From CTSoil-075 sp042610375 (GTDB lineage Bacteria > Bacillota > Negativicutes > DSM-13327): a stretch of 64,000 bases of DNA. The notes below the pieces were generated by a model. It worked only from the letters and a program-made list of their open reading frames with translations, did not search any database and was not told the origin of the DNA. This document shows, in pieces, positions 17,343-26,627 of this stretch. The stretch's first letter is position 1. Each line of letters opens with the position of its first letter. Where the stretch lies: positions 424,811 through 488,810 of the forward strand of contig NZ_JBGJZL010000002.1 of assembly GCF_042610375.1 (NCBI RefSeq), given 5' to 3'. The position numbers and the translations under genes were made by a program.

Positions 17343-18551
17343 TCATAAATAGTGGGTAACCTCCGTTCGATATGTGAGCACTGCTGGAATCAGCCCAGCT
17401 AACATGCCAAATAAAGTTCCGCCGATCATAATGTATACTTCGTCAGGCGTTAAACCTGCTGTCAGCACAATTGCTGTTTTACTTTCCATTATTTTTACTA
17501 GTAGTGAAAATATTCCATGCCCTGTTAGGATGCCAACAGTAACACCGCTGACAGTCAAGATCGTACTTTCAGCCACGATGATTGCAAGAATATCGTGGGA
17601 ACTGGCTCCTAATGCGCGTAATATGGCCCGGTCGTGGGCACGGCTTAAAGCTGACCAGTACACAGATAAGGCCATAATCATCAATCCCATTATAATCACT
17701 ACATAGGCTACTGTTCTTAGCATATGCTCACCTTGTCCTAACATAGCAAAGAGCTGAACAATAACTTGAGACGGAAAAACCATCTGTGCTCCTGGTTCTT
17801 GTTGAAACTGTTGGTATAAGCGCATGGCTTCACTATAACCTTTGGGTTTTACTAAAATGGCAGTGACATCATGCTCCTGTTCATGATCATCCCGATCTTC
17901 CACCCCAGGTTTATGTTCATGTTTCTCATGGGATAACCAGATACTTTCAATGGGAACTAAAATAGCTTGGTCGTAAGGACCATTTAGCGTTTTCAGTATT
18001 CCGACAACATGGTAAACATGCTCATGTGCCTGACCGTCAGCTATAAGGCCATGAGTCGATTTAAACTCATCACCTAACCTTAGGTTCAGCTTTTGGGCAA
18101 CGCTGGCTCCGATAACAGCTTCAAAAGGTATGCTAAACATATGCCCTGCTGCCAATTGCAGCCATTCTCCTTGTCCGATTTTTGGTTGATGCTGAAAGAT
18201 ACTGTTCTCGCTACCAACGATAGGATAACCTTTATAGTTATCGCCGAAAGCCAATGGAATTGCTGATGCCGTTAATGGGTTGGCTACTAATTTTTCTACG
18301 ATCTCATGACTCACATTACCGATCGGCGCATCCTGTAGAAAAACCGTATTTAATACGAGTTGATTAGGACTGCCTTTAGCCCCAACAATGAGGTCGAAGG
18401 GTTCCGTAGCGATAACCAGACCGTTATGAGTACCCGTCGATAATAAGGTCACCAAAGTCAACATGGTAATAGTAGCGGCTACGATAAGTACCGTTAGGGC
18501 ACTTTGAACTGGCTTTGCCAACAAATTACGCCAGGCTATTATAAGTCGCAC
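17343..18551 (-). CDS. FtsX/MacB-type ABC transporter permease with His-rich loop
   Basis: 402 residues. One N-terminal helix (about 17-40), a large extracytoplasmic domain, and three C-terminal helices, the MacB_PCD plus FtsX layout of type VII ABC systems. The outer domain contains a stretch near residues 203-225 with six histidines and many Asp/Glu (HEKHEHKPGVEDRDD, then HEQEH), and also HEHVYH near 176. Such a loop suggests metal binding. The GTG at 18551 has AGGGGGTGAG upstream. The stop of the ATPase gene is 1 nt away, so the two are one unit. Type VII systems act as mechanotransmitters or lipoprotein/metal-related machines; substrate is not proved. Confidence 0.88.
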   Translation of the reverse strand: MRLIIAWRNLLAKPVQSALTVLIVAATITMLTLVTLLSTGTHNGLVIATEPFDLIVGAKGSPNQLVLNTVFLQDAPIGNVSHEIVEKLVANPLTASAIPLAFGDNYKGYPIVGSENSIFQHQPKIGQGEWLQLAAGHMFSIPFEAVIGASVAQKLNLRLGDEFKSTHGLIADGQAHEHVYHVVGILKTLNGPYDQAILVPIESIWLSHEKHEHKPGVEDRDDHEQEHDVTAILVKPKGYSEAMRLYQQFQQEPGAQMVFPSQVIVQLFAMLGQGEHMLRTVAYVVIIMGLMIMALSVYWSALSRAHDRAILRALGASSHDILAIIVAESTILTVSGVTVGILTGHGIFSLLVKIMESKTAIVLTAGLTPDEVYIMIGGTLFGMLAGLIPAVLTYRTEVTHYL

Positions 18552-18552
18552 T

Positions 18553-19224
18553 TTAGCTCACCCCCTTCTTTACTTGTCGTAAAGAATAAATTCGTTCAAA
18601 TTCATTCATAATTTGTTGGTCATGAGTGGATACCAGTAAGATACTATTGGATTCCCTTGCAAACTGTCGTAACATTTTGAGTATGAGCAAAGCATTATCT
18701 TGATCCAAACTGGCAGTTGGCTCATCAGCCAAAATAAGCTGAGGCTTATTAATGATCGCCCTGACGACAGCTACTCGCTGTTGCTCACCCATACTAAGTT
18801 GGTGAGGAAATTTAGCCGTTTTATGGGACAAATTCACCTGGTCCAACAGTTGGCTGGCCCATTGTTGACGCTCTCTTTTAGGAATTGAATTTGCAAAACT
18901 CATGGCGACTAACAAATTATCTAGAATGTTCAAGCTGCCAAGAAGATTTAATTTTTGAAAAACGTAGCCAATTGTTTTAGCTCGCCAGATATCTCGGCAA
19001 GTTTCCGGCATATCTGAAATACTAATATCATCAACTATTATCTCACCAACAGTCGGAGTCATGAGTCCTGAGATAAGATGTAATAGGGTGGTTTTACCTG
19101 AACCGCTTGGTCCCACTAACGCCACTTGTTCACCATCTTTTATGATAAGACTGTCAATGTCAACAGCCGTTACTGTCTGTAAAACGTCATGATACTCTTT
19201 GCGGACCTGCTTTACTTCTAACAT
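18553..19224 (-). CDS. ABC transporter ATP-binding protein (LolD/MacB type)
   Basis: 223 residues with Walker A GPSGSGKTT, Q loop FQKLNLLGSL, signature LSMGEQQRVAVVRAI, Walker B LILADEPTASLD and H loop STHDQ. All ATPase elements are intact. The LNLLGSLNILDNL segment is typical of the MacB/LolD subgroup that pairs with FtsX-type permeases. It follows the DUF3299-like gene by 17 nt and precedes the permease by 1 nt. Confidence 0.93.
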   Translation of the reverse strand: MLEVKQVRKEYHDVLQTVTAVDIDSLIIKDGEQVALVGPSGSGKTTLLHLISGLMTPTVGEIIVDDISISDMPETCRDIWRAKTIGYVFQKLNLLGSLNILDNLLVAMSFANSIPKRERQQWASQLLDQVNLSHKTAKFPHQLSMGEQQRVAVVRAIINKPQLILADEPTASLDQDNALLILKMLRQFARESNSILLVSTHDQQIMNEFERIYSLRQVKKGVS

Positions 19225-19241
19225 CTTATCATCCCCAACAA

Positions 19242-19781
19242 TTAATTAGCCTCTTCAAGGCTTTCAGCAACGATACGCACCAAGCTGATAAAACCAGTTT
19301 CCTCATCCATCTGATAACCTACTTCTAATTCCCCTGTCACGGTAATCAATCGATCAAAAGGCAGAGCATTGACAGGTTTTGAGAGTTTGATCAGCACAAT
19401 ATCATTAGGCCAGTCTGCATCCGTTGAGCAGAAAGGACAGATGGACATCGGCACTTTGGTTAAAACGAAAAAATTTAGAGTTGGCTTAAGAGGGGGCGCC
19501 ATAAAACCGCTGATCTGCACTTTTTTTCCTTTTAGACTTTCTAATTTTGGTGATAGTGTCAGACCGAGCGCCGAAGCACCACTATATAATTCATTAAATT
19601 CAAGGAGTGTCGCTTGCTCATTAAACCATGGTAGCCATGTCGGAGCTGCCTCAGCGCGAGTACAAAACAGGGACGATTCACTGTAAGGAATCATCCCTTC
19701 TTGCCCCATCCAGCTTAGTGGCAACCAAGTAAGCAGCATCACAAAAATAACGTTGCTTATACGTTTGGTTAATTTAACCAT
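19242..19781 (-). CDS. Exported DUF3299-like protein
   Basis: 179 residues with an N-terminal signal sequence or anchor (about 10-28). The body has GKKVQISGFMAPPL near the middle, then MSICPFCSTDADWP, a CxxC-containing motif followed by a conserved Asp-Trp-Pro; this is the character of DUF3299 proteins, which adopt an OB-like fold. Family members occur beside MacB-type ABC genes, and I recall such a protein in the Vibrio Zrg zinc system (not checked). The ATG at 19781 has GGAGGCGAG upstream. It lies 26 nt after the alkaline phosphatase gene with no terminator, and 17 nt before the ABC ATPase. The CxxC and the His-rich permease loop suggest periplasmic metal handling (inference). Confidence 0.75.
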   Translation of the reverse strand: MVKLTKRISNVIFVMLLTWLPLSWMGQEGMIPYSESSLFCTRAEAAPTWLPWFNEQATLLEFNELYSGASALGLTLSPKLESLKGKKVQISGFMAPPLKPTLNFFVLTKVPMSICPFCSTDADWPNDIVLIKLSKPVNALPFDRLITVTGELEVGYQMDEETGFISLVRIVAESLEEAN

Positions 19782-19807
19782 ATCTCGCCTCCGGGTTATC
19801 TATTCAT

Positions 19808-21622
19808 TTATTTTTGATGTTTACGACCGTCTAGACCCAATGCTCGGACAATACCGTGAAATACTTCAGTATTATCCATAATACCTTTAAAGTAATCAGC
19901 ACCAGGACCTTCAGCAGTTAAAGGGACATCATCAGCAGAATGGACTTCTGACGAATCAGAAGTAGGGATATTACCCACTTTCAACTCTCCGCCCTCTAAA
20001 GATCGTTTTGGATTGGCAATTGCTTTACCATTTGCCATAATTGCTGGTGAAGTGGGAACTTCTTGGAACTTATAGTTCTCATAATAATCTGGGTGATTAG
20101 CAAATTGGACAGCTAACGTTACACTTGGGTTAGGATCATCAGGGAAACCATCTCCGTCTACATCAGCAAAAGTAGGCCAGCCAGCATCACCATAAATGCG
20201 AACGGCTTCACGACCTGTTTTACCATCTAATTCATGATAGGTTCCAGTAATACTGGCGCCATGAGCATGGTCTGCTACAACAATAACCAAGGTATCTCCT
20301 TGTTTTTTAGCAAATTCTTTGGCAATACCTACTGCTTTATCCATTTCAATCGTATCATAAGTAGCCCGTTGCCAGTCCATGGTATGAAGCTGTTTATCGA
20401 TGCAAGCACCTTCTACCATGAGGAAAAATCCGTTCTGATTTTTACTTAATACGTCAATTGCAGTTTTAGTCATGTCCATAAGGGTAGGTTGATCATTGAA
20501 ATTACCAAGAACAGCTGGATTTTTTGTTACTTCACGATCAATATATACATCCATGTTGTCAAGTTGGAAGAGGCCGAGCAGTTTATCTGGGGAACCAGCT
20601 AGCTTTAGTTCTGTTTTGCTAGTTGCCAGCTTGTACCCTTGTTGCTTAAACTCTTCAATTAGATTACGATCATCACTGCGTTTAGATCCAGGTACGCTTT
20701 TAGGTAAAAAGTGTCGAGAGCCACCACCTAAAATTACATCTGGACGATGGAGAGGATTGAGCATTTCTTGAGCAATGAAGTTTTGTTCACTTCGTTTACG
20801 AGTATGGGCGAGCATCGCTGCTGGGGTTGCATCTGTGATATTAGCAGTAGAAACAATACCAGTGGCCATACCACGCGTACGTTTTGCCAATTCAATAATG
20901 TTTTCGACTTTGGGATCATCAAAAGGATCTTTTGTACTATTGGCATATACACCCATAGCATTGACAGCGCCTTTTTGACCTGTTGCATAGGCTGAAGCAC
21001 TATTAGCCGAATCAGTTACTAAAGAGTCACTGCCTGACGTAGTGATTAAAGCTAGATTTGACATCTTTTCCATTTCAAGCAAATCGTTATATCTGCCTTC
21101 GGTAATACCTTTAGAAAGAATACGAGCCATTTGTCTCGCTTGCAAACTCATTCCATCCCCAATAATGAGAATAACATTTTTGGCTGGTTTTTTTATTCCA
21201 TCAGAAGTAACTTCATAGTTTATCCTGCGTTTCTCTATACCATTTTCAGTTTTTACAGTTACTGTTACGGCTACTTTACCAGTTTGAGGAAGAGAAACTT
21301 CATTAATACGATATGTACTCATTTTGTCAAACTTAGTCACTGCTTGTTTGCCAAAGAAAACTTCAGCGGCTATTCCATTTACCATCACTTCGATGGCGCT
21401 AGCAGGAGTTTCTGTCTTGACTTCAATTTCAAAATCAAATTTTTGACCGATAAGAAATTTTGCTCGATCAATGGGCATAATACTGATGTTTGATGCTTCT
21501 GGCGCATTATAAGCGGCATAGGATACTGTCATACTAGACATGAGTGAGGCTACGACAACGAGCGTCAGTAACAAACGAGAAAAACGTGACAGACATAAAA
21601 CAGATGTTTTAGAATGATACAT
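19808..21622 (-). CDS. Alkaline phosphatase (PhoA superfamily), exported
   Basis: 604 residues. Signal peptide ending about VSYAAYN, an N-terminal immunoglobulin-like domain (about 40-135), then the alkaline phosphatase domain. Visible are the metal-binding GDGMSLQ, the nucleophile segment LVTDSANSASAYATGQK (usually DSAASATAYATG), the metal ligands in TPAAMLAH and VVADHAHG. It releases inorganic phosphate from monoesters outside the inner membrane and needs zinc and magnesium. GGAGGTG precedes the ATG. A three-hexamer PhoP-box-like array lies about 80-100 nt upstream (21697-21724), so phosphate control is likely. It appears to lead an operon with the DUF3299-like protein and ABC genes. Confidence 0.93.
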   Translation of the reverse strand: MYHSKTSVLCLSRFSRLLLTLVVVASLMSSMTVSYAAYNAPEASNISIMPIDRAKFLIGQKFDFEIEVKTETPASAIEVMVNGIAAEVFFGKQAVTKFDKMSTYRINEVSLPQTGKVAVTVTVKTENGIEKRRINYEVTSDGIKKPAKNVILIIGDGMSLQARQMARILSKGITEGRYNDLLEMEKMSNLALITTSGSDSLVTDSANSASAYATGQKGAVNAMGVYANSTKDPFDDPKVENIIELAKRTRGMATGIVSTANITDATPAAMLAHTRKRSEQNFIAQEMLNPLHRPDVILGGGSRHFLPKSVPGSKRSDDRNLIEEFKQQGYKLATSKTELKLAGSPDKLLGLFQLDNMDVYIDREVTKNPAVLGNFNDQPTLMDMTKTAIDVLSKNQNGFFLMVEGACIDKQLHTMDWQRATYDTIEMDKAVGIAKEFAKKQGDTLVIVVADHAHGASITGTYHELDGKTGREAVRIYGDAGWPTFADVDGDGFPDDPNPSVTLAVQFANHPDYYENYKFQEVPTSPAIMANGKAIANPKRSLEGGELKVGNIPTSDSSEVHSADDVPLTAEGPGADYFKGIMDNTEVFHGIVRALGLDGRKHQK

Positions 21623-21696
21623 AAGACACCTCCAAAAAAATTTGTACTTGGTAGGCTCGACCTTATTCTTATTATTACATTCATGTTAGTCTAAAA

Positions 21697-21724
21697 TATT
21701 AACAAACTGTTAAGTTTTTGTTAA
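21697..21724 (-). promoter_or_regulatory. PhoP-box-like direct-repeat array upstream of alkaline phosphatase
   Basis: Minus strand TTAACA-N5-TTAACA-N5-TTAATA: three hexamers at exact 11-bp spacing. This matches the Bacillus PhoP recognition unit TT(A/T/C)ACA repeated every 11 bp. A weak -10 candidate TAACAT lies 8 nt after the last hexamer. The downstream gene is a phosphatase, as expected of a Pho regulon promoter. Confidence 0.78.
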
Positions 21725-21775
21725 TATCATCCATTTTATGTTTTATTACTATTGATTACTTTCGTAATTCTAATG

Positions 21776-22819
21776 TTACTCATCGTCACCGCCCAGGAAA
21801 CTGCCTAACCCACCAAGTAAAGTGCCTCCTAGAACAGACTTGCCAAGTACACTCCCTTCCTCTCGATTTCCACCATTCTGTGGTGCTGCTGCCAACATCC
21901 GTCCTGCTAATCGAGAAAAAGGAAGTGATTGCAGCCAAATTTTCCCTGGTCCTTGTAAAACTGCAAAAAATAATCCTTCGCCACCAAATAAAGCGCTCTT
22001 AATGTTTCCCGCTTTTTGAATATCGAATTGTACACTAGGTTCAAAAGCTACGATACATCCCGTATCAACGTGTAATACTTCACCTGATTGGAGTTGACGT
22101 TCAAGAATGGTACCACCGGCATGCATAAACGCAAGCCCATCACCATCAAGTTTCTGCATGATAAAACCTTCGCCGCCGAACAATCCTGTCATGATCTTAC
22201 GTTGAAAATAAATTCCGACTGAAACACCTTTTGCCGCACATAAAAAACTGTCTTTCTGGCAGATGATCGTGCCACCAAATTGAGATAGAGGCATGGGTAT
22301 AATATTACCAGGATAGGGCGCTCCGAAGGCAACTTTTGCTTTGCCAGCACCACGGTGAGTAAAAACGGTCATAAACAGACTTTCACCTGTCAATAATCGC
22401 TTACCGGCACCCACTAGCTTATCAAACAAGCCCCCTTGGCTGCTTTTAGCCGATCCATCACCAAAAATAGTATCCATTTCCACAGTACTGTCTTTATACA
22501 TCATGGCTCCAGCTTCTGCAATCACGCTTTCACCAGGATCAAGTTCGACTTCAACAAACTGCATTTCAGTGCCAAATATCTTGTAGTCGACTTCATCAGA
22601 AGTACGAGTAGGTAAACTTGGCGGAAGTACACTACGTACTGGCGGACTAGACGCAGTGGATGATGTTGTTTGCAATTCAGATATTTCTTTTATAGGGAGC
22701 CACTCAGGAAACCCTTCTCGCCAAGCCAAACCATTGGGATTTGTTCTAACATAACTTCTTGCTTGAGTCACAGTCAACGGACCAAATTGCTTACCATCAT
22801 AATCTAAGTACCACTCCAT
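21776..22819 (-). CDS. AIM24-family protein with N-terminal GYF_2 domain
   Basis: 347 residues from ATG 22819. Residues 1-45 (EWYLDYDGKQFGPLTVTQ, then GLAWREGFPEWLPI) are a GYF_2 domain. A linker of Ser/Pro/Thr follows, then an AIM24/TIGR00266 domain from about 80 to 300 with repeated glycine-rich motifs such as FGGEGF and FGGEGLFFAVLQGPGK. AIM24-type proteins are widespread; no reaction is known. The start at 22819 has AAGGGGG at good distance, whereas the ATG at 22825 is too close to it. It is a single gene between the PhoP-box region and a terminator. Confidence 0.85.
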   Translation of the reverse strand: MEWYLDYDGKQFGPLTVTQARSYVRTNPNGLAWREGFPEWLPIKEISELQTTSSTASSPPVRSVLPPSLPTRTSDEVDYKIFGTEMQFVEVELDPGESVIAEAGAMMYKDSTVEMDTIFGDGSAKSSQGGLFDKLVGAGKRLLTGESLFMTVFTHRGAGKAKVAFGAPYPGNIIPMPLSQFGGTIICQKDSFLCAAKGVSVGIYFQRKIMTGLFGGEGFIMQKLDGDGLAFMHAGGTILERQLQSGEVLHVDTGCIVAFEPSVQFDIQKAGNIKSALFGGEGLFFAVLQGPGKIWLQSLPFSRLAGRMLAAAPQNGGNREEGSVLGKSVLGGTLLGGLGSFLGGDDE

Positions 22820-22890
22820 TTTCATTCCCCCTTATTTAACTACTATTATATGGCAAAAAAAATAGGAGAGCAATAAGCCATAGGTTTATG

Positions 22891-22920
22891 AAAAGGAGGC
22901 TAATCAATGATTAGCCTCCT
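22891..22920 (-). terminator. Terminator after the alcohol dehydrogenase gene
   Basis: Perfect 12-bp stem AGGAGGCTAATC/GATTAGCCTCCT with a 3-nt loop; the minus strand continues TTTTCAT. It lies 20 nt past the dehydrogenase stop codon. Confidence 0.85.
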
Positions 22921-22939
22921 GCTTAAATTTAGTTTATGA

Positions 22940-24118
22940 TTATCTCGCCATGGTGTAGATTGTTTCTATATCCTCCATATTGAGAATTTGGAAATTACCG
23001 ATCGTTCTGCTGTTTTTAAAGCTACACTTGTAAGCCAGTTCATGAATTTGTTCGTCCGTTAGTTCGACACCCAATTCTCTAATCGAAGTGGGCATACCGA
23101 TCAACCGATAAAAATTCTCCATGGCTTTGATACCTTCTAGGGCAGTCTTTTCAGGGGCATTGAAATCATTGGATACACCCAGTACATTGACCGCAAATTG
23201 TACAAAACGCATTACATTAGTCTTATATACATAACGTGCCCAGCTTCCCCACACCGCTGATAAACCAGCACCGTGAGCTACATCAAACATACCGCCCAAC
23301 TCATGTTCTAGCTGATGACATGACCAGTCTCCAATAGAACCGCATCCTGTCAAACCATTGTGAGAAAGACTTCCAGCCCACATCACTTCTGCACGTGCCT
23401 CATAATTTTGGGGTTCTTCTATTAGTATCTTTGCGTTGCGGATCACAGCTCTCATTAGACCTTCGCCAATACTATCCGTCACTTCCATACTTCTTTCTGT
23501 GGCGAAATAACGTTCCATTGTATGCATTAGGATATCGGTACAACCACTTTGCGTCTGGTACTGTGGTAAAGTATAGGTCAACTCTGGATTCATAATAGCA
23601 AATTTACATCGAGCATAGTCTGTATTACAACCTCTTTTCAGCCACCCTTCTTCCTTGGTGATCACAGAGGAATTACTCATCTCACTACCAGCAGCCGCAA
23701 TAGTCAGGATGACGCCGATTGGCAGACAGCCAGTTGCCTGTGCTTTGCCACTGTATAAATCCCACACATCGAAGTCATTTGCCATACCGTAACCGATGGC
23801 TTTGGCGGAGTCAATAACGCTGCCACCACCGACAGCTAAAATGAAGTCCACATTTTCTTTTTTGCACAATTCAATGCCTTCGTATACCTTAGAAAGCCTA
23901 GGGTTTGGTACTACACCACCCAGAGTTACATAGTCGATTCCTGCGATTGTGAGAGAATTAAAAACTTTATCCAGCAGACCAGATTTTTTTGCACTGCTAC
24001 CTCCGAAGTGAACCAAAACCTTTTTACAATTCTGAGCTTGAATCAGGCTTCCAGTCTGCGTTTCTGCATCCTTACCAAAAACCACTTTAGTAGGGGTAAA
24101 GTATTCGAAATTTTTCAT
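22940..24118 (-). CDS. Iron-containing alcohol dehydrogenase (BdhA/YqhD type)
   Basis: 392 residues. Group III metal-dependent alcohol dehydrogenase, reducing aldehydes to alcohols with NAD(P)H. The dinucleotide-binding motif LAVGGGSVIDSAKA is near residue 95, and metal ligands fall in GCTDILMHTMERYF and in LEHELGGMFDVAHGAGLS. The N terminus FEYFTPTKVVFGK is characteristic of the butanol dehydrogenase/YqhD branch, which favours NADPH. The ATG at 24118 is chosen (GGAGTG about 9 nt upstream); the GTG at 24127 is too near the site. Monocistronic with its own terminator. It fits fermentative disposal of aldehydes. Confidence 0.92.
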   Translation of the reverse strand: MKNFEYFTPTKVVFGKDAETQTGSLIQAQNCKKVLVHFGGSSAKKSGLLDKVFNSLTIAGIDYVTLGGVVPNPRLSKVYEGIELCKKENVDFILAVGGGSVIDSAKAIGYGMANDFDVWDLYSGKAQATGCLPIGVILTIAAAGSEMSNSSVITKEEGWLKRGCNTDYARCKFAIMNPELTYTLPQYQTQSGCTDILMHTMERYFATERSMEVTDSIGEGLMRAVIRNAKILIEEPQNYEARAEVMWAGSLSHNGLTGCGSIGDWSCHQLEHELGGMFDVAHGAGLSAVWGSWARYVYKTNVMRFVQFAVNVLGVSNDFNAPEKTALEGIKAMENFYRLIGMPTSIRELGVELTDEQIHELAYKCSFKNSRTIGNFQILNMEDIETIYTMAR

Positions 24119-24249
24119 AACTAACACACTCCTGCATTTTTTATAGTGGAGAACAAGCTACGCTACCATACCATTTTACTCCTTAGTGTAGCCTCTAAGT
24201 CAATAGTGTAATTTTTTTTTATTTTAGCTAGGTTTTTTACATCCTCAAT

Positions 24250-25308
24250 TTACTTACGGTTTTGAGGTAATCGAGCAATAATAGTCTGAGGAGTTATCTC
24301 CAACATTCTTTCTTTAATTATCTCACGATTTTTATGGCAAAACCACCCGATAAGAATGATAAAGAGTCCAAAGCCTGCCAACGCAATTGGAAAAAATGAA
24401 GAAGAGTAAAAGATTGAATAAGCTAAATGTCCAATATATCCAATACATCCTAATGAACCGAAAATAATAAAAACTGTACGATTTAACAAAGTTCCAGCGC
24501 ACATCATCGTAATATTGATGATAAAATACAGCAATTTTGACCATTCATTGGTACTATCGAGTGCAGATATTCCGCACCAGAAAGTGATAGTTCCAAAGAT
24601 ATAAAGCCATTTTGGATAATCAATTGTTCTTCGATTATCTATGATGAATGCAGCAATGATCATGTTCACACCAAAAAAGATAGAAACATATTTCCGGTAG
24701 TTCCAGTCATCATCATATCCAAACAATAGTGGTGTTATATCCATAGATATATACCATAAAACGAAGGCTGGTATTGCCATAGCAAGGGAATTTTTAATAT
24801 AGCGTAATGCCACTGTACTGACCAATAAAGTAACCAATTCTATAGTCATCCAGCCACCCTTAATATACATATGAAATTCCTGATAATCTCCAGGAAACTT
24901 GTCTGGCCAAAATCCTAACCACTTTTGTACTCCGTAAGTGAAGAGTGGAGTCATAGCCACTGCCATAACATAAAATTGATCACTTAAAACTTTGGATTTT
25001 TTCGAAAAAATCCTGCCTATTAAGATAAAAGCTAATGCATAGAATAATGCAATTCCACCAATACCTGCGCCGTTCCAAGAATTCCATGCTCTATTCATAA
25101 ACCAGCTCATTGCACCAATAATGATGAATGCACCAGAAGAGTAAAGCATTTTGACGAATGTTGATTCTTCTGGAGTAATTTTTGAATTTTCCCTATCTAT
25201 GCTAGAATTTGTACAAAATAAGTTCCATAACTCTTCCTCTTGGCGTTGCGTAATGATTCCTTTAGATGTTGCTTCGGACAACTTATCTTTAGTGATGATT
25301 ATCTTCAT
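24250..25308 (-). CDS. DUF2157-like polytopic membrane protein
   Basis: 352 residues. The soluble N terminus (ITKDKLSEATSKGIITQRQ) resembles the short cytoplasmic segment of DUF2157 proteins, followed by about nine hydrophobic helices from residue 50 to 335. No catalytic motif is seen and the role is unknown. ATG 25308 has AGGAGG 6 nt upstream; the ATG at 25314 would be in contact with that site. Monocistronic by position. Confidence 0.7.
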   Translation of the reverse strand: MKIIITKDKLSEATSKGIITQRQEEELWNLFCTNSSIDRENSKITPEESTFVKMLYSSGAFIIIGAMSWFMNRAWNSWNGAGIGGIALFYALAFILIGRIFSKKSKVLSDQFYVMAVAMTPLFTYGVQKWLGFWPDKFPGDYQEFHMYIKGGWMTIELVTLLVSTVALRYIKNSLAMAIPAFVLWYISMDITPLLFGYDDDWNYRKYVSIFFGVNMIIAAFIIDNRRTIDYPKWLYIFGTITFWCGISALDSTNEWSKLLYFIINITMMCAGTLLNRTVFIIFGSLGCIGYIGHLAYSIFYSSSFFPIALAGFGLFIILIGWFCHKNREIIKERMLEITPQTIIARLPQNRK

Positions 25309-25406
25309 ATTCATCCTCCTGCCACTGTATCATAGGGGAAAAATCACTCTACCTCTTTGAATTCGCTCTATCACGATAATATCCTTTAATATTCCGTATA
25401 AATACG

Positions 25407-25449
25407 AAGTTCCTGCCAAATCTATTTTAAATCTGGCAGGAACTTTTTT
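25407..25449. terminator. Terminator hairpin between DUF2157 and LivJ-like genes
   Basis: 12-bp stem AAGTTCCTGCCA/TGGCAGGAACTT with a 15-nt loop and TTTT on the plus strand. It is 15 nt past the stop of the LivJ-like gene on the minus strand, where the trailing T run is weaker. A similar hairpin with a CTGCCAGAT core lies at 30700-30738. Confidence 0.75.
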
Positions 25450-25463
25450 GCTTTATATTTGTT

Positions 25464-26627
25464 TTATGGCTTTACAGTTTCTTTATAAACTTGTTTACCA
25501 TCTTTCATTTCGATAATGACGACACCTCTAATGGCATCATGAGTTGGACTTAAATTCATACTTCCGCTTACACTTTTAAAATCTTGCGTTGCAGCCAGTG
25601 CCTCGCGTATTTTAGCAGACTCTACACTATTAGCTCGTTTGATCGCATCAACTAGCAAATAAACAGCATCATATCCCATAGCCGCCATGGAATCTGGCAG
25701 TTGGTTATATTCTTTCTTATATGCTTCAACAAAGGCTTGCGATGCTGGATTGGTATCTTGTACTGAATAGAAGTTAGTGAAGTATGTATTATTCAATGAG
25801 TCGGGACTACCAATTTCAACTAATCTAGGTGAATCCCAAGCATCACCACCAAGAATAGGTATCATAATGCCGAGTTCACGAGCCTGTTTGACAATCTTAC
25901 CAACGTCTTCATAATAACCAGGAAGATACAATATTTCAGGGTTCTGGGCTTTAATCTTAGTCAAAACAGATTTAAAGTCCTGATCTTTTTGAAGATATGC
26001 TTCTTCAAGAACGACTTGGCCTCCTCCTTTTGTAAAGACATCTTTAAAGATTTGCGCCAAACCTTTACTATAGTCGCTGGAGTTGTCAATCATAATAGCA
26101 CTTTTTGACTTTTTGAGGCTGTTTAAAGCAAAATTGGCACTTACTGTACCTTGGAAAGAATCAATAAAGCAGGCACGAAAGGTGTAATTTTTTACTTTAC
26201 CAGTTTTTTCGTCAACTGTTACTCTTGGGTTGACAGTCGCTGCAGCTACAAGAGGAATCTTATTGTCTTCAGCAACAGCTGAACCAGCAATCCCGCAAGA
26301 ACTGACAGTAAATCCAGTAACGGCGACTACTTTATCCTGAGTAATTACCTTCGTCATAGCATTAGCCGATTCAGAAGGTTCACCTTTGTTATCAGCTGTC
26401 ACTATTTTAATCTGTTTTCCCAAAACACCACCGCTGGCATTGATTTCTTTAAAGGCTAGTTTTGCACCATCAGCAGCTGAAGTACCATAAGATGCAGTAT
26501 TTCCCGTTAATTCATAGACCATGCCGATTTTAATATCATTGCTTGCGCTGTCTGCGCAACCAGAAAGTAGACCTGTTATCAAAATAAGAACAAATAATAG
26601 ACAATACACTCTAGAAGATACTTTCAT
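25464..26627 (-). CDS. Branched-chain amino acid-type ABC substrate-binding lipoprotein (LivJ-like)
   Basis: About 387 residues. Lipoprotein signal with lipobox TGLLSGC, then the two-lobed type I periplasmic binding fold (Peripla_BP_6): IKIGMVYELTGNTASYG, KVVAVTGFTVSSCG and YDAVYLLVDAIKRA are typical. Captures branched-chain or related amino acids (or amides) for an ABC importer; no permease or ATPase genes are adjacent, so it works with components elsewhere or serves as a receptor. ATG 26627 is preferred (GGAGG about 9 nt upstream) over the earlier ATG at 26648. Confidence 0.9.
   Translation of the reverse strand: MKVSSRVYCLLFVLILITGLLSGCADSASNDIKIGMVYELTGNTASYGTSAADGAKLAFKEINASGGVLGKQIKIVTADNKGEPSESANAMTKVITQDKVVAVTGFTVSSCGIAGSAVAEDNKIPLVAAATVNPRVTVDEKTGKVKNYTFRACFIDSFQGTVSANFALNSLKKSKSAIMIDNSSDYSKGLAQIFKDVFTKGGGQVVLEEAYLQKDQDFKSVLTKIKAQNPEILYLPGYYEDVGKIVKQARELGIMIPILGGDAWDSPRLVEIGSPDSLNNTYFTNFYSVQDTNPASQAFVEAYKKEYNQLPDSMAAMGYDAVYLLVDAIKRANSVESAKIREALAATQDFKSVSGSMNLSPTHDAIRGVVIIEMKDGKQVYKETVKP

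Noticed and set aside
20734..21000. Several 60-90-codon frames inside the alkaline phosphatase gene
   Set aside because: Shadows of the real gene on both strands; composition is not protein-like.
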